This document shows, piece after piece, positions 19,051 through 32,333 of a DNA stretch of 64,000 nt. The position numbers were made by a program, and so were the translations under genes. The stretch is from the NCBI GenBank assembly GCA_963575645.1, contig OY754465.1, forward strand, positions 620,001-684,000, written 5' to 3'. The DNA comes from Xanthostigma xanthostigma (Eukaryota; Arthropoda; Insecta; Raphidioptera; Raphidiidae). Numbering within the stretch: position 1 is the stretch's first letter; each line of letters begins with the position of its first letter. The notes beneath the pieces are model-generated. The model was not told where the DNA came from, made no database searches, and was given only the letters and a program-made list of their open reading frames with translations.

Positions 19051-19530
19051 ACAGTATATTGTGCGACTAGTGAGAGAAGGAGAAGATTCCATGAGCGTGA
19101 AATTTGCGGCACGCGAATGGAATATTCTCCTTCGATCAATGGTCGCAAATAATATTTTATTCAACTAGCACGAGTAATATGATATCGGGGCCCTGATAAA
19201 AGAGGGAAAAATAATAAATCACTTCATTGATTGACGTACCCAGCGCCCTCGATGCACACAAGATAGCCATGACTTTCGCTGAATTGCGATGCTGTTTTCA
19301 TATATACAATACCGCCTACCACGTTCCTATTGGTTCAGAAGCTGCGTGTAGTTTTTTTTCATTATTGCACGCTTGGGCTTGCTACTGCGTTTCTATTGGT
19401 CCAGAAAATTCATTATCACACTGTACGGCTCATTATTAGCACTCTACGCGTCAACATGAAGTAATTTATTATTTCTCCCAAATTTAGCAGGGCCCCAAAA
19501 TTACATATTACTCACGCGTGTTGAATATAC
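19051..19530 (-). mobile_element. Interspersed element, TATTGTGCGACTAGTG family (copy 1)
   Basis: One end is CAGTATATTGTGCGACTAGT, the other ATTACTCACGCGTGTTGAAT. Includes GGGGCCCTGATAAAAGAGGG. Copies at 38571-38977 and 53237-53711 are in the opposite orientation. Interior open frames occur but differ between copies. Class unknown. Confidence 0.75.
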
Positions 19531-20168
19531 ATATTATTATGAATCATGTACATAAAATTGTGATTTACAATATAAGCCTAGTCCTTATCAAGTGTTATAG
19601 TGTCCGCGGTGAGAGTTGAAGCCGCAGGCACGTCATCAATAATATGGTAGTGACCGACTACTTGCCCGCAGACAGTGGCGTGTGGAATAAATTCGACATA
19701 TCCATTTATAGCGGTAGAATAAAAATAAACACTCGACGCACATGGATCTCCGAAACAGACAATATAGCAAGCTAAAAGGCGGGCGCAATGCGTTCACGTC
19801 ACCATGACGCTGTGGATTCATCTTTCGCCGCAGCTATTCTACAGCATATCTTTAGAAGAGCTGAGTTATATCAGAAATATGACTGATTTTTTATAATTAT
19901 TATATTATGAATATAATATCGCAGGGAAACTTTATGTCCCTAATATTATACAAACAGAGCGTTGTAAAAAATTATAAATCAAAATATTTCAAACATAATA
20001 TACAGGATTAAAAATGTTCACTACATTAATGTCTCTATTTACAGCTTTTTTTTTAAATATGATGTAGGTAATGTTATTTACAAATTTAAAATAAATGTTT
20101 ATATTTATGTATCAATATAATTTACTAGCTTATTTCCAATCTTTTGTCATCTATAAAATTGTTATATT

Positions 20169-21315
20169 GACGTGATAACGTCTTATAAATTGATGAATCA
20201 CCAATCTTATAAATTGATAAAACACCTGCTGCATGCACGAAACAGTGTAACGTTCCTAACGTTCGTAACGCGTAACGTTCCGCCTGACCCTGTGCGTGCT
20301 TTTTGCTAATTTCTCGCTCAATTTAAATCAGATCGGTTTGAAACCAGTCTTAAACGAAAGAGGAGAACATTTTACATAGATTTCGTATAACAGAATTTGC
20401 CTAAACAGTTTTTTTATACAAATTTATATAGAAAAATAGCTGTATAAATGCAATGTTACATGTCTAATGCATGGCGCGACGCGGTCTGTCGTCTTTGTTT
20501 GCCGTACATGGAAATTAGAAAATAACGTATGTCTTGTCTTAACATGAAAACGGCTGCATTTCTAATGTTTAATTCAATTTTTTGACATTAGTATTTTGTG
20601 AAATGCAACGCCTTCTAAGTTAAGTATTGGAATAACTAATTATTATTAGAACATAATACTTTGACAGTTGCAAACGTCACTTTTGACATTTCTTATCATT
20701 CCGACACCAAGGATAAGCGGATTGAAACCAAATTTTGGGAGGATGTTTGATATGCAAATATGAAGTGGCCTATTGTTTTTGGGGAACATCGGCGCATGCG
20801 TAAAAGAATATATCTCTTATAATGATGTTTTATATAATAATAATATAGTTTTTAAAACGGTTTTTACTCTATCTATTTTTAATAGAAATTTTTGTAAATT
20901 TTTTGGGGAAAATCGGCGCATGCGCAAAAGAGATACATGCCATAGTTGTTTTTTATATAATAATAGTGTAATTTTTATAGTTAAAAATCAATTTTTTGAC
21001 GTATGAAAATACTTAAATATTGTAAGTAGGTTTTGGAATTTTATATAAACAGTGAAACAATTGTTTTATAAATAGTATGACAGTTAATCTTTGAGACTTA
21101 AATAAATACGAAAGAAAGAAAGTTAATAAAAATTATTATTATAGGTGGTGAGTAATTTAATAAATAAAATTTACCTAAATTTGAAGCGAAAGATGCAATA
21201 TCATAGATTCGAATTATTATAATTATTATATAAATTTAGGTTATGTATTACGGAATACGTTATCACGTAAAACTATCGTCCGTAAACCGACTTTACAGAC
21301 AACCAATTTTTTTTT
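20169..21315 (+). mobile_element. Family-A element, long form (copy 4)
   Basis: About 1.15 kb between the family's two conserved ends (GACGTGATAACGTC; TTTACAGACAACCAATTT). The interior includes the CGGCGCATGCG repeat twice and a segment shared with copy 5 (GTAAGTAGGTTTTGGAATTT). No long frame. Confidence 0.75.
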
Positions 21316-22020
21316 AGTAGATAGCCAGAACCTGAACTACAACAAAAATCAGTCATTTTTATGCATAATACGCCTGGTGGTCTGAAATATAAATGCGACA
21401 GGAAAATCAGTCGTGTAATGTGTAGTGCCTACATCAAGTTTACGGCGCTGTAGAATCTAGTGCTTTTGTCACTATCTAATAAACATCAGACCGTTAAAGT
21501 GAGACAGAAATTTAACAGCGCTGTTAATTTTAACATTAACCATAAAGAATAACGCCATAAGATTGATATTTTACACAATATTTAAACCGGAGAAACCAAA
21601 AACTGCACGAATGAAAAAAAAACAGATATAGGTACCATTTTGCTTTAATTTGGAGTTATTTCAACATTATGGCAAGAAATAAAATGAGCACAAGTTTATA
21701 ATATTATTTTGATCATTTTTTTTGTACACTTCTAAGATTTTAAAAATTCTGTCCTAAGAAAATCTGTGATAAAATGGACGTATTTTTCATTAGCTGAATT
21801 CATATTAATTTCAATATATATTTTTTTTTATTTTAAATAAAAAATTCAAATAATATTTTACGAGTACTCAAATTAAAAACTGTAAATCAGGGGCTTCTAA
21901 CAGAGGAACAACGGAACAACGCCCTGCTTTCTTGGATAAAGGGACCGAACAATGGGGTCGTTTTTAATTCCAAGTTTCTTTAAATTATTTTGAGCAGAAT
22001 TGCCTCAATTCTTCAAAAAA

Positions 22021-23506
22021 AAGACGGGTTGCACTCCGGGAGTGCCGGCAGAAGTGAAAACTTGAATATTAACGTCTTACGAATTTTCGATCAAAATGGT
22101 TTGTATCATAGATTGCATTTTTATGTACGATATTTCAACGCTAGATGTCTAACGTTGTATAAATAAAAGTTTTCGTCTTACGCATTTTCGATCAGGGTCA
22201 CGTGTCCTGACGCGAGTTTAACATTTTTTACCCATTACAAAAAAAAGTGTACAACGCCGCTAAAGAAGTTTTCACTTCAAAAATTATGTTTCTATCGGCA
22301 TTATTATTTTTTTGTCGCTGAGAAATGAAGAAAAATGAATGTCCATTTTAAAGAACGATCGATATTAAAATATGAAAATATTTTCAAAACGACGAAAATA
22401 TTGGTGTGCAGTTTCTGACAGAGCACTTTTAAACTAAATTCCTCTGGTATAAATTTAACCGAACGTTGGAAATTTAATATAAACTGTTTATAAAATAACC
22501 AATGTAAACAAATCCGTCGTTGGCCAGCGTCGTTGTATTTTGTGACGTCAGTGGAAAAACTATAAAGCGAACTTGACACTGTCCAATAATTATCGAAAGA
22601 TTATTATAAAACAGTATAGTGAGAGACGTCTGTTTATAATTTCACTTTGGATTTTTCGTATATTTTGTATAATCCAGTTCACGTAAATTTTGTCCTTTCA
22701 GGTGCTCAAAAATCGAAAATAGCACCCGCGGGGTAGGAAAAATCGCTAGAGGGCAGTTTTGAAAAATAATTCGGTGCTCGCGGGGTAGGAAAAATCGATG
22801 AAGGGCAGTTTTGAAAAATAATTCGGTGCTCAAACATCGAAAATGGCACCCGCGGGGTAGGAAAAATCGCTGAAAGGCAATTTTTCAAAACTTTCCTTCA
22901 GCGATTTTTCCTACCCCGCGGGTGCCATTTTCCTATAATATTTAGCAGCCTCTATGCCGGTATTTTTTTTTTCAAAATTTTGGACAGAATACTTAAGTAT
23001 GAGTAAGAGATTAGATTACGTGAAACTCTCGATATAAACATTTACTAAATTACAAAACTTTGTTTAAAATACAACATCGTTTAAAACGCCATAATTATAA
23101 AGCTTAAATCAAGACAACTGGGTGTTAATATTATATGAATACTTGGCACATTAACGCCATCTCTCGATATAAAATTGAAAAGCCAAAATGTATTTGAATT
23201 CCAGTAATTCAGGCTTTTTAGTAAATCATCTGCGTCATGCGAACTCAGCAAATCCACCGATTGTCTTGATATCTACATCGAAATTATTTTTGAAGTGAAA
23301 ACTTCTTTAGCGGCGTTGTACACTTTTTTTGTAATGGGTAAAAAATGTTAAACTCGCGTCAGGACACGTGACCTGATCAAAAATTCGCAAGACGGATGGA
23401 GAGTAGAGGTATGGGTAAACTGATCGAAAATTCGTAAGATGGATGGAGAGTAGAGGTAATATTCAAGTTTTCACTTCTGCCGGCACTCCCGGAGTGCAAG
23501 CCGTCT
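22021..23506. mobile_element. 1.5-kb element with long terminal inverted repeats
   Basis: The ends are AAGACGGGTTGCACTCCGGG and CCGGAGTGCAAGCCGTCTT, inverted repeats that extend discontinuously over about 250 bp (CTTCTGCCGGCACTCC, GTCAGGACACGTGAC, ACAACGCCGCTAAAGAAG). No transposase frame, so probably non-autonomous. It contains the tandem repeat at 22702-22932. Confidence 0.8.
22702..22932. repeat. Tandem plus inverted repeat, CCCGCGGGGTAGGAAAAATC units
   Basis: Three direct units of about 50-70 bp (start GTGCTC, core CGCGGGGTAGGAAAAATCG, end GGCAGTTTTGAAAAATAATT) followed by an inverted unit at about 22890-22932. Overlapping minus-strand frames rich in FPTPR are readings of the repeat. Confidence 0.85.
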
Positions 23507-24345
23507 TTTTTTAGTTAAAAATATTTGATTTGGATACTATAACCAGGACGTACGGCAACCCTACGTTACACTGGCAGGACAAATAGACCTAATATTTCAA
23601 GTTCCTTTGTTCGCTTTTATAATGTGGATCGTGTCAAGCAACATTTGGTCCACAGAGGCGCCCCCCGCTCCCTGTTACTAATTATAAACCTGTACAAACG
23701 CACTGACAGCGTGACCAATCAACTTTCAACATACACAATATTCCGTACACTCAAAACATTTTTCCTGAATGTGAGATACCTATATTACCTACTGAAATGT
23801 TTATTTACTTTGAAAAAAAACACTTTAACGTTCTTCCTTGATGGAAAAATAAAAACTAATTAAGTACTATGGAAAATGGCATACCTAATAAATATAAAAA
23901 TAGGAAGAGGCTAGACCGTGTTTTTATCTTATCCTAGTAGTTTTCTAACTGACAAAGACGTAGATATAAGGGGTAATTACCTCCCTGCCCTAGGATCATA
24001 ATAATAAAGAAATAAAACTGAAAATAATACGAATTACCTGGCTAGAAAATAAAAATTAAAAATACTTTTTGAAAAGAAATTTGTAAAACTAGTTTGGGAA
24101 TTAATATTTTGCTCTACAGCTTCCTTCATGAGTACTCTTGTGTGATATTAATCAAAAAATATTGTTTTCTTTTTGCTAAATTCTCTGATCCGATCAATTT
24201 TTCAGCATGAAGAGATTTAATTTTTTTTTGTCTGTTGAAGTCACCTCTAAAAATTTTCCGTCTTAGGCCCGGGCCTCGCGGGTCTAAACCTAAATTCTCC
24301 CCTACATTAGCGCCTATTTTAAGTTTGTATAATATATAATATAAA
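23507..24345. other. No gene recognised
   Basis: AT-rich sequence. A GC-rich patch at about 24264-24290 (GGCCCGGGCCTCGCGGG) looks like part of an old repeat. No exon or RNA gene supported. Confidence 0.4.
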
Positions 24346-24912
24346 CTAGAGTGACCTGTGCGAATTATTCGCACTAAATAAGTATAATAATTATCACTTT
24401 ACAAAATTATTTTTTAAATATGATTGCAGGTATTCAATTCATTTCTAATTTTGTACACTGCTTATAACGTTCTTCTTTTTGTTGTATTACAATATGAAGC
24501 TCAGATGACAGATCGAAGAAATATTTTACTAAAATTGTCATATAGAGGCGCAAGTAGCAAAAGCGTCGAGCTAAGCTTTCAGATGGCATCATGCAGCATT
24601 GCTGTGACGTTGTTCAGCGTTGCTCGCTGTTTCAAAATTAAAGCCGTCAGATGGCAGTATGCAGTATTGTGTCTGTTGTATTACAGTATGAAGGTCAGAT
24701 GATAGATCGAAGTGTTGACGTTGTTTCAAAAGTTAAGCCGTTCAGCGTTGCTGTATTTTAATTAATTTACAAAAACAAAAGCAACAATACATTTTTTAGT
24801 TGTCGATGTTAGTATAGCAAGCAATTATCTGTAAAATGATATATAATTTATGTGGAGAAATTGTGAGGTTTTTTTCTAAAAAGGGAGGCAAAGATCTTTA
24901 ACCTTAGCGTTA
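24346..24912 (+). mobile_element. Interspersed element, CTAGxGTGACCTGTGCG family (copy 1)
   Basis: Begins CTAGAGTGACCTGTGCGAAT and ends near AAACCTTAGCG. Repeated GTCAGATGGCAG and TTGTTCAGCGTTGC motifs inside. Other copies: 29461-30007, 44271-44828 (reverse) and 47616-48066. A 92-codon frame in copy 1 decays in the others. Confidence 0.75.
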
Positions 24913-26323
24913 GCGTATTAATATATATGATATTACAAATTTAACAAACATGTTTGCGATTACTGGAATACACCTTCCATATAAAATTCGGCAGGAACAC
25001 TAAGTAATAATAGCTTTGACAATATTCGTTATAACTTTGCAAAAAAAAAAACTAACAACCAAAAACCAAACGTGGTCGTATTATTTATGTTTAGTTCATT
25101 TTAAAACGCATTAATATTATTTTTATATACACATAGAGAAATTCAAATATGTTTTTCTCTTTGCAAAAATGCTTTCGTTAGCAGGCAGCGTTGTATAGGC
25201 ATCTTCATAGTATTTAATTTAGTATCTTTAAAGACTTAACGCGGACCAAATCTCGAGTTTTCAACAGTTCAACGCTTCGCGCTCTTATTAATAATATAAA
25301 ACCGCTTATTATAAGTATTTGATCGGGAAGTTAAAAGCATCAGATGAGTGGCCATTACTGCCAGATGTTTTATGTTATAAATATTAAATGTGAATATTTA
25401 ACTGGAGCAGGCAGTTTAAAAAAAACACCACCATAATATAATAATATACAAAATTTAAACGTGTACTCACTTAACATGCTCTACATGTGAACAAAAAGTT
25501 CTTGATCACAATATTATGCAGGTAGGTTCTTTTAATAATTATTAATTAACTAATTAGCGTTCGAATTCACTCACACCGTTGCCCTTCACTTTAGATAAAG
25601 TCTGTTCACACTAGCAACAAACCGAATCTACATTTGCAATAAGCGAGGTCCAAAATGTACTCAATTTTAGTATAATATTTTGAAAATTGAATTCTTAAAA
25701 AAGACCGTTTGTAATTTAAAACAATTTAATGCACTGTTAAGTGTTTACACTAATTTTAAAAATAAAATACTAAAAACAGTTTCAAAATTTATTCATTTAT
25801 GTTAAGTACACGTCATTCAAAGACTAAATTATATAATAAATCAAATCAATAACTTATCCAAGATATCACAAACCACAATTGTTAATCATATAATTATCTA
25901 TTAATTAACTATATGAATCATTGCCTATCTACTCAATGTGCGGTGAGTGAACGCAACAAAGCGTATCGAAAATATATCTGCGTCTCTTTCTTCGATGTAA
26001 TTCCCTGATTTCTCCGATAAAAGGATTGGTTGATGTACTTGCATTCAATCTGAATAAAGTATCTCTGTTTCAAAAACTCTGTCTTTTTCTATGACGTTAA
26101 CATGGGCATACCCAGCTTTTGGCCCAGGAGGGGGCAAATTAGAAATTTCTTAAACCGGGTCCCCCGTGCTTGTTTTGCTCTCCTGGATACGCCAGTGCTT
26201 ACGGCGTAAAAAAAGACAGAAGTATATGTTTGCACCCTAATAGTTCGAGAGCGATTTTATTCCTATGCTCAATATTATATTGTTAATATTTTATTATTTT
26301 TTGCAGTCTCCTAATCTCAAATA
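24913..26323. other. Intergenic stretch, nothing firm
   Basis: AT-rich. At about 26103-26195 there is a degraded hAT-like piece (GGGCATACCCAGC...GGATACGCCAGTG). No supported gene. Confidence 0.4.
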
Positions 26324-26773
26324 CAGTGTAAACTCTATATAGCGACACTCAAGGAAGTGTGCTTTTTGTGGCGTTATTGAGAGTTGTCGTTAAACGGAGA
26401 GAAGAAATAATCAATTTTTTTACTATAATATGTATTTACTCATAATATATAAAATTTACAACTGACCAACAGACGTTCATACAATCACAATTAATTACAG
26501 CTGAGCTAAACATACAAAAGATAATCTCAACAAACAAAAGAACGAATTTCTTAGAATCTTCGGTACGCATGGCGCCGACAACAAAGCAACAAAATAACAA
26601 ACGAGTACTGTTTATTGCTTAATGGTGACGCATTGTTGTTATTTAGAGCGGGTGTGTTACTATTTAAAGTGTATCATTGTTTGAGCAACAAGGTAAACCA
26701 ACTAGAGTTAATAATTTCGGCGTTTTAAAGTGTTTGTCGTTATATCGAGTGGCGTTAAATGGAGTTTACACTG
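26324..26773. mobile_element. pogo/Tc1-type MITE, intact copy
   Basis: Terminal inverted repeats CAGTGTAAACTC and GAGTTTACACTG, flanked by TA on both sides as in Tc1/mariner-pogo elements. The interior has TATAGCGACACTC and TATCGAGTGGCGTTAAATGG near the two ends. A second copy, split by later insertions, runs 58901-61281. Confidence 0.85.
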
Positions 26774-27311
26774 TATCTCATTTTTTAATGTTTTTCAACA
26801 AATTTTATTTTCATTTTTTAGGAATGCCAAGAAATAAAGCATTATAATATTCTATAATGTATTATAGAATTTATGGTCGATCGATTTTACCAATTTTCCA
26901 TGCAGCACTTTTTCTCTCAGTAGGTAAGTTTCGTACATCGATAAACATAAAAATGTACTTCGATCCAAAGTAAAATAATACAAAATCACCTGTAGATAAT
27001 TTGTAGCATGACGTCTTAAGGACGAAGTAATTCTAGTAAACATATTTGACGTACCATCGCATGAATATCCTTACACAAAATCTATGGCCAAAAAGCACAA
27101 CCGATTATGCCAATATTTTATATTCATATCTTCAAATAATGTGTATTTGTGTTTCTTTTTATTTGAAATACACAAAAATTTATTCAACAACATTTATTTT
27201 AAATTTAAATACTAAGTACGCTGTACCCTCTTAAAAAATTCGGATTCATCAACTTCTTGTTAACTTCGACGCAATAGTATACATATATAGCCCACGTACT
27301 CAGAATAAATA

Positions 27312-27448
27312 TAGTTTAAAAAAAAACACGCTTTATATCGAACTAAAAAGTAAAAAATAATTTTTTTAAGCTTATTTTAAAAAAAATTATTTTTTACTTT
27401 TTAGTTCGATATAAAGCGTGTTTTTTAGTTTTTTTTAAACTATATTTA
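27312..27448. repeat. Fold-back repeat, ACACGCTTTATATCG arms
   Basis: Arms of about 60 bp (AAACACGCTTTATATCGAAC / GTTCGATATAAAGCGTGTTT) around AAGCTTATTTT. The same arms, with a longer loop, occur at 59872-60075. Confidence 0.85.
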
Positions 27449-27512
27449 TTTTCCACTTTTTAGTTTGATTTATTGTCAAAAATTTGCCGAAAAACAACAA
27501 ATTTTTTATTTC

Positions 27513-27598
27513 GGCGTGGACGGGATTAGAACCCACGACCGGTGAATTCGAGAGTTGACGTCAGCGAAGACTAGCGCCTTAGACCGCTCGATCAACGA
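27513..27598 (-). pseudogene. tRNA-like sequence (Leu/Ser type, long variable arm)
   Basis: Minus strand has an A-box-like GATCGAGCGGTCTAAGGCGC and a B-box-like GTGGGTTCTAATCCC with about 45 nt between, as in type II tRNAs. Arms are imperfect and the ends are unclear. Probably a tRNA-derived SINE head or pseudogene. Confidence 0.5.
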
Positions 27599-27762
27599 TT
27601 GCTCTTACAGTAGTAACATAACATTTTAACAGTAATAAACCAATTGCTGTAGTCCAAACGAGGTTGCAAACAAACATACATACTTACAGACATACAAACT
27701 TACAAGTGAAACTAATATAAAGCGTGTAAAAAAGTGAGCTTTTGAACATTGAATTTTTTTTT

Positions 27763-28383
27763 GACGTGATAACGTCTTATACATTGATGAATCACCAATC
27801 TTATAAATTGATAAAACACTGGCTGCATGCACGAAAAAGTGTAACGTTCCTAACGCGTAACGTTCCTAACGCGTAACGTTCGTAACGCGTAACGTTCCGC
27901 CTGACCCTGTGCGTGCTTTTCTCGAAAACGGCCCTATCGATTTGGATGAAATTTACTGAAAAGGGATTTTGGGGGGCAAAAAATCGTTTTAGCTAGGTCT
28001 CATCTCTCGAAAAATCGTTTTCTTACAAATTTTATCATTATAAAAATCAATTTTTCGACGTATGAAAATACTTAAATATTGTAAGTAGGTTTTGGAATTT
28101 TATATTATAAACAATGAAACAATTGTTTTATAAATATTATGACAGCTAATCTTTGAGACTTAAAATAAAAAATACGAAAGAAAGAAAGTTAAAAAAACAA
28201 TTATATTATATGGTGAGTAATTTAAATAAATAAAATTAACCTAAATTTGAAGCGAAAGATGCAATATCATAGATTCGAATTATTATAATTATTATATGTA
28301 GAATTTAGGTTATGTATTACGAAATACGTTATCACGTAAAACTATCGTCCGTAAACCGACTTTACAGACAACCAATTTTTTTT
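27763..28383 (+). mobile_element. Family-A element (copy 5)
   Basis: Starts GACGTGATAACGTC with four tandem AACGCGTAACGTTC-type units close to the 5' end; ends TTTACAGACAACCAATTTTT. The last 300 bp match copy 4 closely. Confidence 0.75.
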
Positions 28384-28935
28384 TAATTAACTGCTAGTAT
28401 GAATTACACAAAAAACTTATTATTAACCATACACCAATTTGTGCTGTGACCGCAGACACGTATACAAAGTGCAGATGTTTTCTTGTGATAAAAACTTATC
28501 ATGCACTACTAATTTCTAGTAAAAACACTCGATGAAATGCGATGAGTCCAGGAAAAACAGTTTTAAGGCAATACCACCGTACCTTCTATCAATGAATTCT
28601 AGAAACGACATTCATTGTTTTACTTCTACGTGCCGTATTGAAATGGAAGTACGGTGATAGGATCGAAAAACATGTCTGAAATAAGGTCAGGCTCTGATTG
28701 GTTCCGCCCTCAAAACGTAAATAAAATAAATATGCGCCAGTTTATGCATATTTTACACCTATAACAATATCCTCAAAGTACCGTATATATAGGGCTTTCT
28801 GGTAAATTCCCCTGAAATTATGTTCCGCTGAAAGTTAATACGAATATAATTCACAGTTACCGACTTTTACCAAGTTCCGAGGGTGCTCCGCCTAACTCCA
28901 CAGTGTAGATTCAAGGTCAGCCGAGATAGGGTCAA

Positions 28936-29170
28936 AACCACAGAGATATTAGACTAGAGTACGCGAGTGAGCCGTGAAAGTGTCTTCAATTCAGAGAGAG
29001 AACATTTCCTTATCTCTATGGTAACTAATGATACAAAACAATGCTGATTTGAGTAAACATATATAATGATACGGAACGTTTGCAGCGTTCTCGCTCTGAA
29101 TTGCAGACACTTTCACTTATGGCAAGCATACCCGCTAGCGTACGCTATAGTAACTTATATCTCTGTGGTT
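28936..29170. mobile_element. MITE with AACCACAGAGATAT / CTAGAGTACGC ends (copy 1)
   Basis: Left AACCACAGAGATATTAGACT and right ACTTATATCTCTGTGGTT pair as terminal repeats, with inner TAGAGTACGCG / CGTACGCTATAG. Shares its body (GAGAGAGAACA, AAACAATGCTGATTTGAGTA) with 51630-51842 in the intron of the BAMBI-like gene. Confidence 0.75.
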
Positions 29171-29460
29171 AAAACCGATTGAATTTGAATTCGCATGAAA
29201 ACATTCATTGCCATTGAAAGTTTCAAGCCGACCGGATATGTGGAAGTTTGTCAAAAAAAAAATGATCAACAAGATTTGAGCCTAACTGTATTGTAGAGGG
29301 TGAAGTTTTTTCGGGGTGGGGGGGTTATCGGGCCAGTATATTAAAGCTGGGTCTAAACATCGCAAAATATCCACGACAGTCTAGCATTCTGAATACTTCG
29401 ACACACTGTCCTCCCGTAAAGATAAATATAAAGCTTTAAAAAAACTCAAATAAAGAAAAA

Positions 29461-30007
29461 CTAGTGTGACCTGTGCGAATTATTCGCACTAAATAAGTAT
29501 AATAATTATTTTTTAAATATGATTGCAAGTATTCAATTCGTTTCTAATTTTGCACACTGCTTATAACGTTCTTCTTTTTGTTGTATTACAATATGAAGCA
29601 GATCGAAGAAATATTTTACTAAAATTGTCATATAGAGGCGCAAGTAGCAAAAGCGTTGAGCTAAGCCGTCAGATGGCATCATGCAGCATTACTGTGACGT
29701 TGTTCAGATTGCTCGCTGTTTCAAAATTAAAGCCGTTAGATGGCAGTATGCAGTATTGTGTCTGTTGTATTACAATATGGAGGTCAGATGACAGATCTAA
29801 GTGTTGACGTTGTTTCAAAATTAAAGCCGTCAGATGGCAGACGTTGTTCAAACTTCAGCGTTGCTGTATTTTAATTAATTAACAAAAACAAAAACAATAA
29901 TAATTTTTTTAGTTGTCGATGTCAGTATAAAATGATATATAATTTATGTGGAGAAATTGTGAGGTTTTTTCTAAAAAGGGAGGCAAACATCTTAACCTTA
30001 GCGTATT
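29461..30007 (+). mobile_element. Interspersed element, CTAGxGTGACCTGTGCG family (copy 2)
   Basis: Same start, order of motifs and end as 24346-24912, with small deletions. Confidence 0.75.
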
Positions 30008-30302
30008 AATATATATGATTGAGTGTAAATCAGCCTTAAATGTTTTGTATTAAATAACACAACTTTGTGTTTCATAGGGTTTACAGACTGGTAATGTGAG
30101 CGTATTGCATTTTGCTTCCAAATGACGAATGGTCTAACTTTTTATTCCGCTCTGTGGCGCCTGAAATGACTTCTAAAGTGCTTCAATCTGAGACCAAGTT
30201 CATATATTATCATTCGCTGCTGTATAGGACAGGAGCTATAATTAAATAAACATAAACAATACATAACACACATAGAACGATAGGATTTGTACATATGTGT
30301 AT

Positions 30303-30832
30303 TAGTGATGTGTCGGATATCCGTATCCGTATCCGCGGATATCCGAGGGAGAAGAATAATCCGTATCCGTTAGTTTTTGGCGTATCTTTTACATTATTAA
30401 TTTTCAATTCATAGATGATTTTTTATATATATATTAGGTGATTAGGTAATAATGAAAAACTATTAAATTCCATTCAGATTATTTTTTATTTATTAAAATC
30501 GTATTTGGCACCTTTATATTGCAAAAATTTATCGTAGTGAGTACCATACCAATAGTACATAACTCAAAGGTACTAAAAATTATCTTTATAATGAGATAAT
30601 GCGTATCGATCTTTGGAAAGAGACAATCTGTTATGAGAGTTAACTCTTAAAGAGGTCAATAACTTTTTCCCATAACAGATAGTCTCTTTCCAAAGGTCGA
30701 TGTGCAATATTTACCGCCGCGTACTCTAAGAAAGTTAAGATCCGTATCCGTATCCGCGGATCTTGAAACCAAATATCCGTATTCAGATCCGTATCCGCGG
30801 ATATACATTTTTAACAATCCGGCACATCACTA
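30303..30832. mobile_element. hAT-type MITE with CGGATAC subterminal arrays, copy 2
   Basis: Reverse orientation to 3796-4330. Ends TAGTGATGTGTCGGAT and ATCCGGCACATCACTA-type; perfect 8-bp target duplication ATGTGTAT at 30295-30302 and 30833-30840, so a fairly young insertion. Confidence 0.95.
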
Positions 30833-30840
30833 ATGTGTAT

Positions 30841-31605
30841 ATAATGTGTGTTTTTTTTTAGTTTTTCAAATATATATTTTCTCGTCAGTTTTAATGTACA
30901 GAATGTTCAAAAAATTATTTTTCCCGTCGACGTTATGATACGCCTTAAAAAATCGTGATTTTTAACAATTATCTTTAAATGGTTTGCGATGATAACGCAA
31001 TTTAAGATTTTTTTTTGTAACTAACTGCAGATCATATACTTTCCTGAGTGAGTGAGAACTGGGTGAACGAGAAAACTCTCTAAGTTAGAGTAATTGGCAG
31101 GTACCGTCTTTGTAACCCTCTAAAACCTCTATATAAGTAAGAAACAGAAAGCTCTATAAGAGATTATTCACTCATGGACCTCTATAACTGAGACTACTAC
31201 TCTATAAACGATAGTCGAACTTATTAATAGTTCCACGAAAAAGAAAATATTTTCAGGCAATTCTTTCTGCCACAGTGCAGTAGCTAACGTGATAGCAATT
31301 GTTTATCCACGCAAGTTAGCTGTAGACCATTTCAGGACACCCTATATACAAAAGAAAAACTGCAGAACATCTTTCAGAGAATATATTAAAGTTTTTGTAA
31401 ACAGTTTTTAGATGGTATATTAATTTTCGGTCGAAGATACACTTTTTACTTCGCTGTGTGTTGACGTCTATTTTTAGATGCAACTACGTTGGTCGATCGC
31501 ACACGCGACGCACACTCTCCAACCATCAAAAATGCACATTTCAAATGTCCGCGACCACAAGGAAATTGGCATAAGTCACATTTTTGATTAAAACCATTTT
31601 TTTTT
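30841..31605. other. No gene recognised
   Basis: Intergenic AT-rich sequence between two elements; no convincing exon, RNA gene or terminal repeat. Confidence 0.4.
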
Positions 31606-31819
31606 GACGTGATAACGTCTTATAAATTGATGAAACACCGGCTGCATGCACGAAAAAGTGTCACGTTCCGAAATGTGTCACGTTCCGCCTGGCCGGCCCA
31701 AGTTTGACAGCTACTAAAATTTAGGTTATGTATTATTAAATGTGATATTCGAGCGAAATACGTTATCACGTAAAACTATCGTCCGTAAACCGACTTTACA
31801 GACAACCAATTTTTTTTTT
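31606..31819 (+). mobile_element. Family-A element, short form (copy 6)
   Basis: Starts GACGTGATAACGTC; ends TTTACAGACAACCAATTTT. About the same length as copy 1. Confidence 0.75.
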
Positions 31820-31870
31820 GGTGAGATTTTCGTCCTTGTATACATAAACAAATAATTTAAACATTTCACC

Positions 31871-32125
31871 GAGCGGGGTAGCGTAGCGGTGAGAGCACTA
31901 GACTCGCATTCGGGAGATACCGGGTTCGAATCCCGGCGGAGGCAGATGTGGCTGGGACTTTTTTCTGCTGCCTCTCGCCGAGAAACGGTAATTCCTGTGC
32001 CGACCATCTTGTTAAGGTTTCCCTCAACAAGTCCAGATAAATATCGAGATGGTTCCTTATTCAAGGCCATGACCGATTACCTGTCAAACTCCTATGCTCA
32101 AAATATGCCTACCTTATCTTAATTT
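31871..32125 (+). mobile_element. tRNA-derived SINE
   Basis: The head at 31871-31945 has A-box-like GTAGCGTAGCGGTGAGAGCA, an anticodon-loop region around ACTCGCATT and a perfect B box GGTTCGAATCC in a strong T stem (CCGGG/CCCGG). The tRNA-unrelated body runs to about 32125. No flanking direct repeat or poly-A tail is evident. Confidence 0.7.
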
Positions 32126-32235
32126 CCTTAAAAATCCTTCATTCGCCCATTGCTATTAAGTTGAAGTTTAAAAATTGTAGAAAATAACGGAAAGTGAGGT
32201 AGAACAAAAATAGTGTAGGTGCGAATGGCGTCTGT

Positions 32236-32272
32236 TATCATCATCATCATCATCCATCATCCTCATCATCCG

Positions 32273-32333
<61 letters not shown>

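Noticed and set aside
22642-22888. FPTPR-repeat proteins on the minus strand
   Set aside because: They are translations of the tandem repeat at 22702-22932 in two frames.
24424-24702. 92-codon frame in the CTAGxGTGACCTGTGCG element as a transposon protein
   Set aside because: The same region in the other three copies is broken by deletions, and no protein motif is visible.
31871-31945. Functional tRNA gene
   Set aside because: The B box and T stem are good but the acceptor and anticodon stems do not pair, and it is joined to a SINE-like body.
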